DNA of 52,983 bases from an uncultured Candidatus Saccharibacteria bacterium (GTDB taxonomy: Bacteria; Patescibacteriota; Saccharimonadia; Saccharimonadales; Saccharimonadaceae). The stretch is taken from NCBI GenBank assembly GCA_948663575.1, contig CAPNAV010000003.1, positions 1 to 52,983 of the forward strand, in the 5' to 3' direction. The notes under the pieces are model-generated. The model saw nothing but the letters and a program-made list of their open reading frames with translations, was not told where the DNA came from and made no database searches. This document shows positions 32,793-41,526 of this stretch, one piece after another (the stretch's first letter is position 1; each line of letters opens with the position of its first letter). A program made the position numbers and the translations under genes.

Positions 32793-33950
32793 ATGGAGGT
32801 GGCATTAATTATTCTCGCTCTCGTTAATATTATCCTGCTAATAGTTTTACTTCTTCGTAAACCTCGCATTGCCCAGATGGATACTTCTCGATTAGAGGAG
32901 CGCCTTATTCGCGTCGAAAGCGTACTCGATAAGGTTAATCCCAAAATCGAAACCGAGTTTCGCGAAAATCGCCGCGAAATCACCGAAAATTTCCAGCGCA
33001 TTCAAAATACCGTCGATGCGCGCGTCAAGAGTCTTCAGGAAGATAATACTAAAAAGCTCGAAGAGATGCGTATTACGGTCGACGAAAAGCTCCAGCGTTC
33101 CGTAGAGCAGCGATTCAACGCTAGTTTTCGTCAAATTTCCGGCCAGCTCACGCAGGTTTATCAAGGCTTAGGCGAGATGAAAAATCTCGCTAGCGGTGTT
33201 GGCGACCTCAAGAAGGTTATGGAGGGCGTAAAAACGCGTGGTATCTACGGTGAGGTGCAGCTCGGTAATATCATTTCCGACAGTCTCAGTAAGGATCAAT
33301 ACTCCGAAAATATTATTACTAAGCATAGTAGTAATGATCGGGTTGAATTTGCGATTCGTATGCCCGGTCAAGGCGAGAATGAAGTTCTTCTGCCAATTGA
33401 CTCAAAATTTCCCATCGAGAATTATGCGCGTTTGCTGGATGCGTATGATAATGGCAATAAGGAGCAGATTGAACTCTATCGCAAGGCTTTGAAAGCCGAC
33501 GTCAAAACTCAGGCTAAGAAAATCTCTGAAAAATATCTCGATCCTCCTGCTACTACTGACTTTGGCATCATGTTCGTGCCGACCGAAAGTCTCTATGCCG
33601 AGATTATTCGTATTCCAGGTTTATTCGATGAAATTCGTCAGAAAAACAACGTCACTCTTTGCTCACCCTCTACTCTGCCGGTAATCTTATCTGGTCTCAC
33701 GATGGGCTTTCGCACTATTGCCATCGAAAAACGCTCTGCCGAAGTTTGGCAGACTCTCGGTGCCGTCAAAACTCAATTCGGCAAGTTTGGTGACTTGCTT
33801 GCTGCTACGAAACGTAAACTCGAAGAAACTGCCAATAAGATCGGCTCAGCCGAGGTGACGTCGCGTCAAATCGAACGCAAGCTTAAGAATGTAGAAACTC
33901 TCCCCGAAAGCGAAAGCATCAAAATGCTTGGCAAGATTGAGGTTGAATAG
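32793..33950 (+). CDS. rmuC: DNA recombination protein RmuC homologue
   Basis: 385 aa from the ATG at 32793 (an in-frame TGT-containing extension to 32772 would cross the -10 box). One N-terminal TM helix (about 3-22), a long coiled coil (about 30-125), then the RmuC core with KTRGIYGEVQLGNIISD, VEFAIRMPGQGENEVLLPIDSKFPIENYARL, the DFGIMFVPTESLYAEII segment and LCSPSTLPVILSGLTMGFRT. RmuC limits inversions at short repeats and may contain a restriction-like nuclease core (family knowledge). It is followed after 3 nt by a membrane-protein gene. Confidence 0.92.
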   Translation: MEVALIILALVNIILLIVLLLRKPRIAQMDTSRLEERLIRVESVLDKVNPKIETEFRENRREITENFQRIQNTVDARVKSLQEDNTKKLEEMRITVDEKLQRSVEQRFNASFRQISGQLTQVYQGLGEMKNLASGVGDLKKVMEGVKTRGIYGEVQLGNIISDSLSKDQYSENIITKHSSNDRVEFAIRMPGQGENEVLLPIDSKFPIENYARLLDAYDNGNKEQIELYRKALKADVKTQAKKISEKYLDPPATTDFGIMFVPTESLYAEIIRIPGLFDEIRQKNNVTLCSPSTLPVILSGLTMGFRTIAIEKRSAEVWQTLGAVKTQFGKFGDLLAATKRKLEETANKIGSAEVTSRQIERKLKNVETLPESESIKMLGKIEVE

Positions 33951-33953
33951 AAA

Positions 33954-34712
33954 ATGCCGCAGCAGATATTATATACAATCTCCGTCTGGTTTCTAGTTTT
34001 CATAATATACTCATTTCTCGGTTGGATTATTGAGATTATCTCCGTCTTTATCAAAACTCACCGCCTCACCAATCGTGGTTTTCTAGTTGGGCCAGTAGTT
34101 CCAATTTATGGCACAGGCGCCATCCTAGTGACAATTATCCTTCGCCATATCGATGACGCCTTGGCGATTTTTATTATCTCTATGATTGGTGCTGGAATCT
34201 TGGAGTACGTCACCAGCTTTCTGATGGAAAAACTTTTCGGGGCTCGCTGGTGGGATTATTCTAAGGAGCCTTTCAATCTCAACGGTCGCATTTGCTTGCA
34301 GGGCATATTAATGTTTGGCGTCCTGGGCGTAGTAATCTCCAGGGTTTCTAGCCTTTTTTTGCTTGACGCGCTATTTCATCTCGACCGTAGTTTGGTTTGT
34401 TATACTGCGGCAGTGCTATTTATCATATTCCTTTCTGACATTGTTATTTCGCTACGTTTAATCTCTCACTTCCGTCGTGTAGCAAAGTCGGTGCGCTATG
34501 ACGCGACCGACGAAATCTCTCGGTACATTCGTGAGACCATTATGACGCATAGCAAGCTGGGCAAGCGCCTAGTCAAAGCTTTCCCCAATCTAGAAGTCAA
34601 AAAGCCTCAACCTCGCACACGCCGGAAGACTCAGTCTGGTCGTACTAAGACTACCAAGAAGCAATCTGCGACAACTGCCCGCACTAAACGTCCGCAAAAA
34701 TCCAAAAAATAA
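33954..34712 (+). CDS. CmpB-like putative ABC transporter permease (pfam06541 type)
   Basis: 252 aa. Five or so TM helices: 12-30, 50-65, 70-92, 118-140, and 150-170. The family signature is clear: FLGWIIEIISVFIKTHRLTNRGFLVGPVVPIYG near the start and YVTSFLMEKLFGARWWDYSKEPFNLNGRICLQG in the middle. The family is annotated as ABC-transporter-associated but its function is not established. The last 40 residues are a Lys/Arg/Thr/Ser-rich basic tail without predicted structure. It starts 3 nt after rmuC and precedes parA, which has its own promoter. Confidence 0.8.
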   Translation: MPQQILYTISVWFLVFIIYSFLGWIIEIISVFIKTHRLTNRGFLVGPVVPIYGTGAILVTIILRHIDDALAIFIISMIGAGILEYVTSFLMEKLFGARWWDYSKEPFNLNGRICLQGILMFGVLGVVISRVSSLFLLDALFHLDRSLVCYTAAVLFIIFLSDIVISLRLISHFRRVAKSVRYDATDEISRYIRETIMTHSKLGKRLVKAFPNLEVKKPQPRTRRKTQSGRTKTTKKQSATTARTKRPQKSKK

Positions 34713-34734
34713 AAGTAAAATCTAAATAGCATGA

Positions 34735-34740
34735 TATAAT
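34735..34740 (+). promoter_or_regulatory. Leaderless-type -10 of the parAB-ABC operon
   Basis: TATAAT ending 10 nt before the ATG at 34751. It supports the start at 34751 over the ATG at 34739, which overlaps the box. Confidence 0.55.
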
Positions 34741-34750
34741 GGTAACAGTT

Positions 34751-35518
34751 ATGGCGAAGGTTATTTGTATTACGAATCAAAAAGGTGGCGTAGGCAAAAC
34801 TACGACCTCGGTCAACCTCGCTTATTTTTTGGCGAAAGACAAAAACCGCGTCCTTCTTGTCGATGTTGACCCTCAGGGCAATGCTTCATCTGGCCTTGGT
34901 CTCGATAAGGGTGGTCTTGATGCTAGTATGACGGAGGTGATGTTGGGGGCAGCCAATTTCGCTGACATTATTCAAGAAACTGCCTTTAAGAATTTCGATC
35001 TCGCCCCCACTACGCCGCAGCTTGCCAACGCCGAAGTCGAAATGGCCGGCATGGGTCAAAAATTCGTCATGCTCAAGCGCGCCATTTTATCGGTTGCTAG
35101 AGATTATGATTATATTATTATTGATTCGCCGCCCAGCCTTTCGCTCTTAACGGTCAATGGTATGATTGCAGCTGATTATTTGATTTTGCCGGTGCAGACC
35201 GAATTTTACGCCCTCGAAGGTGTAGCGCAGCTCCTCGAAAGCATGGCGATGGTACGCAAGGCTATGAACCCCGATTTGAAGCTCCTTGGTGTTCTCGCCA
35301 CAATGTATGATAAACGTACTAGCTTGAGTGTTGAGGTTCTCGCTGAAGTTCGCAAGTATTTCCGAGAAAAAGTCTTTGAGACCATGATTCCGCGCAATGT
35401 CCGTGTCGCCGAAGCTCCTAGTCATGGTGTACCGGTTGGAGCCTATGACAAATTTAGCAAAGGCGCAAAAGCATATCGAGATTTCGCACGTGAGGTAGAG
35501 GAAAGGACAGGGAAATAG
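34751..35518 (+). CDS. parA: Chromosome partitioning ATPase ParA/Soj
   Basis: 255 aa. The deviant Walker A NQKGGVGKTTTSVNLAYFLA is at residues 8-27, Walker A' DVDPQGNASSGLG follows, and Walker B is YIIIDSPPSLSLLTVNG. The C-terminus has the conserved IPRNVRVAEAPSHGVPVGAYDKFSKGAKAYRDFA. ParA dimers bind DNA non-specifically and move ParB-parS complexes toward the poles. parB follows after 3 nt. No convincing parS site is seen in the window. Confidence 0.96.
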   Translation: MAKVICITNQKGGVGKTTTSVNLAYFLAKDKNRVLLVDVDPQGNASSGLGLDKGGLDASMTEVMLGAANFADIIQETAFKNFDLAPTTPQLANAEVEMAGMGQKFVMLKRAILSVARDYDYIIIDSPPSLSLLTVNGMIAADYLILPVQTEFYALEGVAQLLESMAMVRKAMNPDLKLLGVLATMYDKRTSLSVEVLAEVRKYFREKVFETMIPRNVRVAEAPSHGVPVGAYDKFSKGAKAYRDFAREVEERTGK

Positions 35519-35521
35519 ATA

Positions 35522-36370
35522 ATGGTAAAAAAGAGTATGGGGCTTGGTCGTGGGTTTGAAAGCTTAATTCCTACCGACTTAGTGAATGAGGAATTCGATC
35601 CCACTCACAACGAAGACGAAAAAAGTAGTAAGCTTGTCGAGCTTGACGTTGATGAGATCGTTCGCGATGAGGAACAACCTCGCAAAGAATTTGATGTGGC
35701 CACCCTCGAAGAACTGGCTAATTCTATCAAAGAGCACGGCGTTCTACAGCCCATCGTTGTCGTCAAATCTGGCAAAAAATACCAAATCGTTGCTGGTGAA
35801 CGTCGCTGGCGCGCTTCTCAGCTCGCTGGCAAGGCCACTATTCCAGCCATCGTCAGGACGCTAGACGCACAGAATAAGCTCGAGCTGGCCTTGATTGAGA
35901 ACCTGCAACGTGCCGACCTCAGCCCAATCGAAACCGCCACCGCCTATGCTAAATTGAAGGAACAATTCAACCTTACTAACGACGAAATCGGCAAAAGAGT
36001 CGGGAAGAGCGGCGCTAGCGTGGTCAATACTATGCGATTACTGAGGTTGCCAGACGAGGCTAAAAAAGCCATGGTCGAGCATCATCTTATGGAAGGTCCA
36101 ATGCGTCCACTTATCACTCAACCCCCCGAAGTCATCCATGAGATTCTGCCCAAAATGGTTGAGGAAGGTTGGTCGGCTCGTAAAGTCGAGCAATATATTG
36201 CCGGTCGCAAGAAGAAGAGTTCCGTCAATGCTGTCAAAAGCGACAAGATGATCAAAGAAGAAACCCGCCTTGAAGAAAAATACGGCGTCGTCGTTAAAAT
36301 CCGTGGCCGTAGCATCACCTTCAGCGCCAAAAACGACCAAGAACTCAAGAAATTGCTCAAAGGTTTTTAA
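35522..36370 (+). CDS. parB: Chromosome partitioning protein ParB
   Basis: 282 aa. The CTP-binding N-terminal domain has box LVELDVDEIVRDEEQPRKEFD, the GVLQPIVVV segment and box II AGERRWRASQLAG, and the central HTH region shows LNLTNDEIGKRVGKSGASVVNTMRLLRL. A C-terminal dimerisation segment ends in a lysine-rich helix. ParB clamps on parS DNA and loads SMC (family knowledge). It is followed after 5 nt by an ABC ATPase gene, so partition and an envelope exporter share a transcript. Confidence 0.95.
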   Translation: MVKKSMGLGRGFESLIPTDLVNEEFDPTHNEDEKSSKLVELDVDEIVRDEEQPRKEFDVATLEELANSIKEHGVLQPIVVVKSGKKYQIVAGERRWRASQLAGKATIPAIVRTLDAQNKLELALIENLQRADLSPIETATAYAKLKEQFNLTNDEIGKRVGKSGASVVNTMRLLRLPDEAKKAMVEHHLMEGPMRPLITQPPEVIHEILPKMVEEGWSARKVEQYIAGRKKKSSVNAVKSDKMIKEETRLEEKYGVVVKIRGRSITFSAKNDQELKKLLKGF

Positions 36371-36375
36371 GCCAA

Positions 36376-37047
36376 ATGATCTACCTAAACAACATTACAA
36401 AACAATACGGCGATAAGGTAATCCTTCAAAACGTTAATCTAGAGATTCCAGCTGGCAGTTTCACGATTCTTCGTGGCGAAAGCGGTGCTGGCAAGTCGAC
36501 TTTGTTAAATCTTATTGGCGGATTAGAGTCTCCTACTAGTGGGCAAATAATTGTCGACGGCAAAGATGTTGGCAAACTCACCGCGAAGGAGCGTATAAAC
36601 TTTTATCGCCATGAAGTCGGCATTATTTTTCAGGGCTCATACTTGCAGCCCGAGTTTACGTTGATGGAAAATATCACCTTACCAGGCGTATTTGCCGGTA
36701 TGGATGAGAAGGCGCGAGTGGCAAAAGCTGAGGAGCTAGCAAAAATGCTAGGTATATCCGAGAATCTCAACTTCTTGCCAAAAGAAGTTTCCGGCGGCCA
36801 AGCCGAGCGCGCTTGCATCGCGCGAGCGCTTTTGCTCAGTCCGAAGATTATTCTTGCCGACGAGCCGACCAGCAATCTCGACGAGGCCAATGCTAGGACT
36901 GTTCTAGAAATCCTAAATAGCGTTCGCAATCAGCTTGGCGTCACAATTATTATCGCTAGCCATAGCCGTGATGTTCGCGAGTTTGCTACGCAAGCCATAA
37001 TGATTCAAAACGGAATAGTAACCAATGAGACTCCGCGAACTTTATAG
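36376..37047 (+). CDS. ABC transporter ATP-binding protein, cassette B
   Basis: 223 aa, about the minimal size of a LolD/FtsE-type ATPase. Walker A GESGAGKST, Q-loop IIFQGSYLQP, signature VSGGQAERACIARA, Walker B IILADEP, and His in ASHS. It is a close paralogue of the cassette A ATPase (10581): both share the unusual signature and the FYRHxVGxIFQG segment. Located 5 nt after parB. Its 3' end overlaps the permease start by 23 nt, so it is coupled to it. Confidence 0.93.
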   Translation: MIYLNNITKQYGDKVILQNVNLEIPAGSFTILRGESGAGKSTLLNLIGGLESPTSGQIIVDGKDVGKLTAKERINFYRHEVGIIFQGSYLQPEFTLMENITLPGVFAGMDEKARVAKAEELAKMLGISENLNFLPKEVSGGQAERACIARALLLSPKIILADEPTSNLDEANARTVLEILNSVRNQLGVTIIIASHSRDVREFATQAIMIQNGIVTNETPRTL

Positions 37048-37708
37048 GCTATCTCATCGTGAGTTTACTGCCTATCGCACGCGTAGTCGAACAACGGTAA
37101 TCACGATCGGAATATTATTTGGCATTTTGTTATCTATCGTCATCATGTTTCAGGGATTAGAAAATGTGGCGCTCAAATATGCTGAATATACCGCAGAAAA
37201 TCTACCTGATGAATCTACATCGGATGGAATATCTCCATACGAAAAGGTTCAAAACTACTTTCAAATCAATGATAATAAATTCGTTCGTCCAGCTAGTGTC
37301 GTCTTGCTTATTGCATCAGCTTTTATCCTAGCTTTTACGATGGCACACCTTCTTTCTACTAGTACTAGAATTTTCGTACTTTACTATTCTATTGGCGCCT
37401 CGAAAAAACAGCTTCTATTGATCTATCTTTTCTATTTGCTAGAGATTTGTGTACGAGCAGCAATCTTTGCGATCATCGTTGCTTTGATAATAGCTGCAAT
37501 CGCCACGGCAGTGTCATGGAACTATGCCCTCAAACTTATGGCGGCCAATTTTCCTGGTACACCAGATTTTCAGCCAATTCTTGTTGGTGTCAATCTAAAA
37601 TTCGTCGGAATAATCTGCAGTATATTTTTCATAGCACCGCTTTCGTTTTTGCTTTGCTTGGATCAATTTTCATACAAAAAACTCGCCATCAAATTAAAAG
37701 GAGATTAA
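37025..37708 (+). CDS. Short FtsX/MacB-type permease, cassette B first subunit
   Basis: 227 aa, half the length of its cassette A counterpart (440 aa). The N-terminal TM (about 22-44) and the C-terminal block of three TM helices, with the coupling segment LYYSIGASKKQLLLIYLFYLLE, are kept. The external domain is cut from about 250 to about 45 residues (about 48-92). The C-terminus (YKKLAIKLKGD) matches the cassette A protein (NIAKKLKED). This supports a shared origin with loss of the external domain in cassette B. The ATG lies inside the ATPase gene. Confidence 0.85.
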   Translation: MRLRELYRLSHREFTAYRTRSRTTVITIGILFGILLSIVIMFQGLENVALKYAEYTAENLPDESTSDGISPYEKVQNYFQINDNKFVRPASVVLLIASAFILAFTMAHLLSTSTRIFVLYYSIGASKKQLLLIYLFYLLEICVRAAIFAIIVALIIAAIATAVSWNYALKLMAANFPGTPDFQPILVGVNLKFVGIICSIFFIAPLSFLLCLDQFSYKKLAIKLKGD

Positions 37709-37709
37709 T

Positions 37710-39080
37710 ATGAAGCTCAAGGATACTATCAAAATCAGTCTGAGAAATATTCGTATTCATCTCAAACGCAACTTAATTGTCGTAGCGATTATGAGTGTTA
37801 TTTTTGTACTTATTTTTGCAATGAATCTGTGGCTGCAGGGCGTGAATAATTCATACACGAAGCTTACCAACCAAAAAACCGACGGCAGGGTGGTGATTCA
37901 AGCAACCAGTCAATCAGATAGCATGGCAGCCGATGATGAAGAGTTACCGGAGATTACACCCGAAGAAATGATAGCAGATATCGAAGCTCATGGCGGCAAG
38001 ATTCTTAGTAGTGGCAAGCTTGGCGACATAGTAAAACATGGTGACGCTATTCTTCTGCCCCAAGATATCGTAAAGAACATGATTTTAGCTGACATCTCCA
38101 AAGCGCCATCGGATGCCATGCCAGTTCTCATTACGCCGTGGGATGGCGCACGCTTGCTCGGCATTGAATTTCCGCAAAACTTTGCTAGCGTTGCCGAAAA
38201 ACAAGCCGAATACAGAAAATATCTATCCTCTATCTTAGGCAGAACTTTTGTCAACGATTCTGGCTCCAAATACTTTGTAGCTGGGCTAGCAGATAATAAC
38301 TTTCTGACGAACGATTTGTCGTTTGATAGTTTAGGCGGTAAGAATAAGAATATTCTCAATCCGGTTCTTGCCGCTATTCCTGCTCCTTCTGGCTACACTA
38401 TTGCGATTGATAATGGCAAGACCGAATCTTGGCTCATAGGCGAAACTATTGGATCGGGCAATATGTCAGACGATTATTGGCAGATGATTGAAGAAGATCT
38501 TGCTAAAAGGATCTCCATCATCGCGGTTTTCGACAATCCCGAAGATGCTTATAATTATCTTTTGCACGGTCATGCTTGGTTCTCGCAGAATGTTCTTGAA
38601 GATAGACATACTTACGTAGCCAGCACTATAGCGGGTCTGTCGCCTGAGTATCAATATGTAATGAGGATGCTGCGGCTTGCGGCTAATATTATTTCGGCAG
38701 CATTAGGCTTAGTTGCGGCGGTCATAGTCATCTTTACGAACATTCGCCTCGTCGACCAAGATAGCAAAAACATTACGCTATATTACAGTCTTGGCGCTAC
38801 GGTCGGTCAGGTTCGCAAGGTGTATCTCGCATACTTTCTTGAGCTTATGATTGCTGCTCTGGTTTTAGCCTTCAGCATTTCTAGCATTGCCGTGTTACTA
38901 TTTAACCTTTTTAATCACGACCTTATCAGTGCTCAGTCTATGCTTGCTTTTGGCTTGTCGCGGCCATCTAGTGAAATCTGGTATGGCGTCAATGCGAACG
39001 TTATCGTTACTATCATAGCTATGCTCGCACTCGCGCCCATCTGTGTCCTTGTGAATAATAAAAAACTGAAAAAAGCATAA
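37710..39080 (+). CDS. FtsX/MacB-type permease, cassette B second subunit
   Basis: 456 aa, similar in length to the second permease of cassette A (457 aa). TM1 at about 22-43, an external domain of about 270 residues, then three TM helices with the coupling segment LYYSLGATVGQVRKVYLAYFLE. The ATG follows the previous stop by 1 nt, with AAAGGAGA as ribosome binding site. Presumably pairs with the short permease into an asymmetric heterodimer. Confidence 0.87.
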   Translation: MKLKDTIKISLRNIRIHLKRNLIVVAIMSVIFVLIFAMNLWLQGVNNSYTKLTNQKTDGRVVIQATSQSDSMAADDEELPEITPEEMIADIEAHGGKILSSGKLGDIVKHGDAILLPQDIVKNMILADISKAPSDAMPVLITPWDGARLLGIEFPQNFASVAEKQAEYRKYLSSILGRTFVNDSGSKYFVAGLADNNFLTNDLSFDSLGGKNKNILNPVLAAIPAPSGYTIAIDNGKTESWLIGETIGSGNMSDDYWQMIEEDLAKRISIIAVFDNPEDAYNYLLHGHAWFSQNVLEDRHTYVASTIAGLSPEYQYVMRMLRLAANIISAALGLVAAVIVIFTNIRLVDQDSKNITLYYSLGATVGQVRKVYLAYFLELMIAALVLAFSISSIAVLLFNLFNHDLISAQSMLAFGLSRPSSEIWYGVNANVIVTIIAMLALAPICVLVNNKKLKKA

Positions 39081-39164
39081 CATCCTCTTCGACATTATTA
39101 TGACTGAGACGTCCATTATTCAAAGATCAGAAAAATACTCCGCTCATCAATTTCATTAAAATCG

Positions 39165-39186
39165 ATAACCTTATTTGGGTTATTTC
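39165..39186 (+). terminator. Weak terminator candidate after cassette B
   Basis: ATAACC (39165-39170) and GGTTAT (39178-39183) pair over 6 bp, followed by TTC. The stem is short, so the call is weak. The 39081-39298 interval otherwise holds only the RNase J promoter. Confidence 0.3.
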
Positions 39187-39218
39187 AGAGGTCGAAAAAT
39201 CAAATCCGCATAAAATCC

Positions 39219-39246
39219 TTGCAAAAGCCTCAGACTTTGTTATAAT
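39219..39246 (+). promoter_or_regulatory. RNase J promoter
   Basis: TTGCAA (39219-39224) and TATAAT (39241-39246) with a 16-bp spacer; the leader is about 45 nt and carries AAAGGA before the ATG at 39299. Confidence 0.7.
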
Positions 39247-39298
39247 AGATGTATCTAGAAAGACTTTCGGGGGATTAACTAGGGGAATAAAGGAAAAT

Positions 39299-41479
39299 AT
39301 GAACAATAGTAAAGAAGCGGAGCGCCGCGCGCGCTTAATGAAAATGCGTAACGAGCGCCTCCCAGATATCAAAAAACAATTTGAAGAAGCTCAAAAACGC
39401 AATTTTAACTCCAACTTCTCGGCTGGAGGCAAGGATGCTAAATTAGTTCGAAAACCTACTAAGAGTAGCACCAGTAGTGCTTCTAAAAGTGGTGCTAGGT
39501 CAACTAAGCCTATTGCAAAGGCTGGCTCTCGCGCCGTTGGGAATGCTAAAAAGACCACTAGTGCTAAGTCTGCCACAAAAACTACCCCAGCCTCGTCCAA
39601 AAAGGTTGGCTTAGGTGTTTCGACGCGCAAAGGGGAAATGGTTCACCATCAACGTATGTTATCTCAGGATGTGCACGCACAGGCTACGCAGCATATTATT
39701 GGCGTTCCTGTCAATAAGAGTCGCTACAATGGCTATGATGGCAAGCAGGTAACCAATGCCCAGCTCAAAGCCGCTCACCCCGATCCAGAAGCAGTCCGCA
39801 TCATTCCTATGGGCGGTGTTGGCGAGTTTGGTATCGGCAAAAACATGACTATCATCGAATATAAGGGGGAAATTGTCCTTGTGGATATGGGTTCACTCTT
39901 TGCTGGCGCTGACTATCCTGGTGTCAACTACATGATTCCAGATATTCAATATCTCGAAGATAATAAAGACAAGGTCAAGGCGATCTGCTTTACTCATGCC
40001 CATCTTGATCATATTGGTGCCTGTCGGCATCTTTTGCCGAAATTTGGTCAGTATGTGCCAATCTACGCTACTGCTTTCACGATCGGCATGATCGAGAAGC
40101 AAATGTCTGAGCTAGACGATGTCCCCGAGCTAAACTATCAACCCGTCGATCCTCTAAAGCACGAAATTATCAAAGTCAGTGAGCATTTCAGCGTAGAGTT
40201 TATTCATACACTCCACTCTATTCCTGGTAATACTGCCATCGTAGTCCGCACGCCTAATGGAGTAATCTACCTTTCTGGCGACTGGCGCCACGAAGAAAAA
40301 CCACTCGGCTTGCAAACCGATTATGAGCGTATCGACGAAATCGTCCAAAAAGAAGGTATTGCTCTAATGTTAAACGAAAGCACTAACATTGACAGCCCCG
40401 GTCGTCATCCACATTCCGAGTATGATGTTGGTGAAAATATCGGCCGCGTCATGGATCATTACGCTAATGGCCGTGTTATTATCAGTTGTTTCTCTAGCCA
40501 GATTAAGCGTATCGAGTTGATTTTAAACGAAGCCTCCAAGCGTGGCCGCAAAGTTGCTTTTGCTGGTTTCTCTATGATCAATAATATCGAAGTAGCACTG
40601 CGTGCTGGAGTTATCAAGGTGCCAAAAGACACTATCATGAAAATGGAAGATATTATTAAACTTCCGGATGATCGTATCACTGTCGTGTGTACTGGCTCTC
40701 AGGGTGAACTTAATGCAGTGTTGAATCGCATGGTCACCGGCGCTCACAAGTATATCAAGATTAAGTCTAGCGATGTTATCGTCTTTTCGTCTAATCCGAT
40801 TCCTGGTAATGAGCCGCATGTAGTGAATACGGTTGACGGTCTCTTGCGTGAAGGTGCTGGCGTCATTCAGAATGGCAAGAGCCATATCACCAACCTCGGC
40901 CCTCTGCATTTATCTGGACATGCCTACTATGAAGATCATGTTACCTTCCTCGAGCGCACCAAGCCTCTTAATTACATGCCTTATCACGGTGAGTTCTACA
41001 TGCTTGAACATAACGCCGAGATGTCTGAGAATGTCGTGGGCATCAGTAAAGATCGCATTCTTGTATCGGATGACGGTGACGTGGTCGAGTTGATGCCAGA
41101 TAAAACCATTCGCAAAAATGGGCGCATCTCTGTCGGCAATAAATTATTCGACGATGCTGATAAGCCAGTTCACGAAGCGGTAGTGAAAGATCGTATCCAT
41201 ATCTCTCGCGAGGGAATCTTCATTATTGTCTTGACTCTTTCTAAAAAGAATAATCGCCTCATCAAAACTCCAGACATCGTTTCGCGTGCCTTTATTTACC
41301 TAGACAACTCCGAGGAGCTCGTTGCCAAGATTCGCCATTATCTACGCATTCGCACCGAGAAGCTCCAAGGCGATGATATGAAGGCCCTCAAAGAAGAAAT
41401 CAAGGAAGACGTTACCCATATCCTCTTCGATGCAACCGGACACACGCCAATCGTCATTCCCGTGATTAATCGCGTCTAA
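39299..41479 (+). CDS. rnj: Ribonuclease J with long basic N-terminal extension
   Basis: 726 aa, about 170 longer than typical RNase J (about 555). Residues 1-165 are extra: a charged helical start (RRARLMKMRNERLPDIKKQFEEA), then a Lys/Ser/Thr/Ala-rich disordered region (about 50-115). The core begins at about VRIIPMGGVGEFGIGKNM. The metallo-beta-lactamase motif HAHLDH (233-238), the SGDWRHEEKPLG segment, the STNIDSPGRHPHSE segment of the beta-CASP domain and the C-terminal CFSSQIKR region are all present. RNase J combines endo- and 5'-exonuclease activity in mRNA decay and rRNA maturation. The basic extension could bind RNA or partners; that is inference. Confidence 0.93.
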   Translation: MNNSKEAERRARLMKMRNERLPDIKKQFEEAQKRNFNSNFSAGGKDAKLVRKPTKSSTSSASKSGARSTKPIAKAGSRAVGNAKKTTSAKSATKTTPASSKKVGLGVSTRKGEMVHHQRMLSQDVHAQATQHIIGVPVNKSRYNGYDGKQVTNAQLKAAHPDPEAVRIIPMGGVGEFGIGKNMTIIEYKGEIVLVDMGSLFAGADYPGVNYMIPDIQYLEDNKDKVKAICFTHAHLDHIGACRHLLPKFGQYVPIYATAFTIGMIEKQMSELDDVPELNYQPVDPLKHEIIKVSEHFSVEFIHTLHSIPGNTAIVVRTPNGVIYLSGDWRHEEKPLGLQTDYERIDEIVQKEGIALMLNESTNIDSPGRHPHSEYDVGENIGRVMDHYANGRVIISCFSSQIKRIELILNEASKRGRKVAFAGFSMINNIEVALRAGVIKVPKDTIMKMEDIIKLPDDRITVVCTGSQGELNAVLNRMVTGAHKYIKIKSSDVIVFSSNPIPGNEPHVVNTVDGLLREGAGVIQNGKSHITNLGPLHLSGHAYYEDHVTFLERTKPLNYMPYHGEFYMLEHNAEMSENVVGISKDRILVSDDGDVVELMPDKTIRKNGRISVGNKLFDDADKPVHEAVVKDRIHISREGIFIIVLTLSKKNNRLIKTPDIVSRAFIYLDNSEELVAKIRHYLRIRTEKLQGDDMKALKEEIKEDVTHILFDATGHTPIVIPVINRV

Positions 41480-41503
41480 AAAAAGACGCTACCATGACAG
41501 CAA

Positions 41504-41526
41504 AGAGCCGCCTATCTGGCGGCTCT
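41504..41526. terminator. Terminator between convergent genes
   Basis: AGAGCCGCC (41504-41512) and GGCGGCTCT (41518-41526) form a perfect 9-bp stem with a 5-nt loop. It overlaps the stop end of the minus-strand protease gene, and on the minus strand is followed by TTTG. It likely serves both genes. Confidence 0.7.

Noticed and set aside
35484..35500. A CACGTGA core resembling part of a parS site inside parA
   Set aside because: Only the 7-bp core matches; the flanking bases do not complete the inverted repeat, so it is probably coding sequence by chance.
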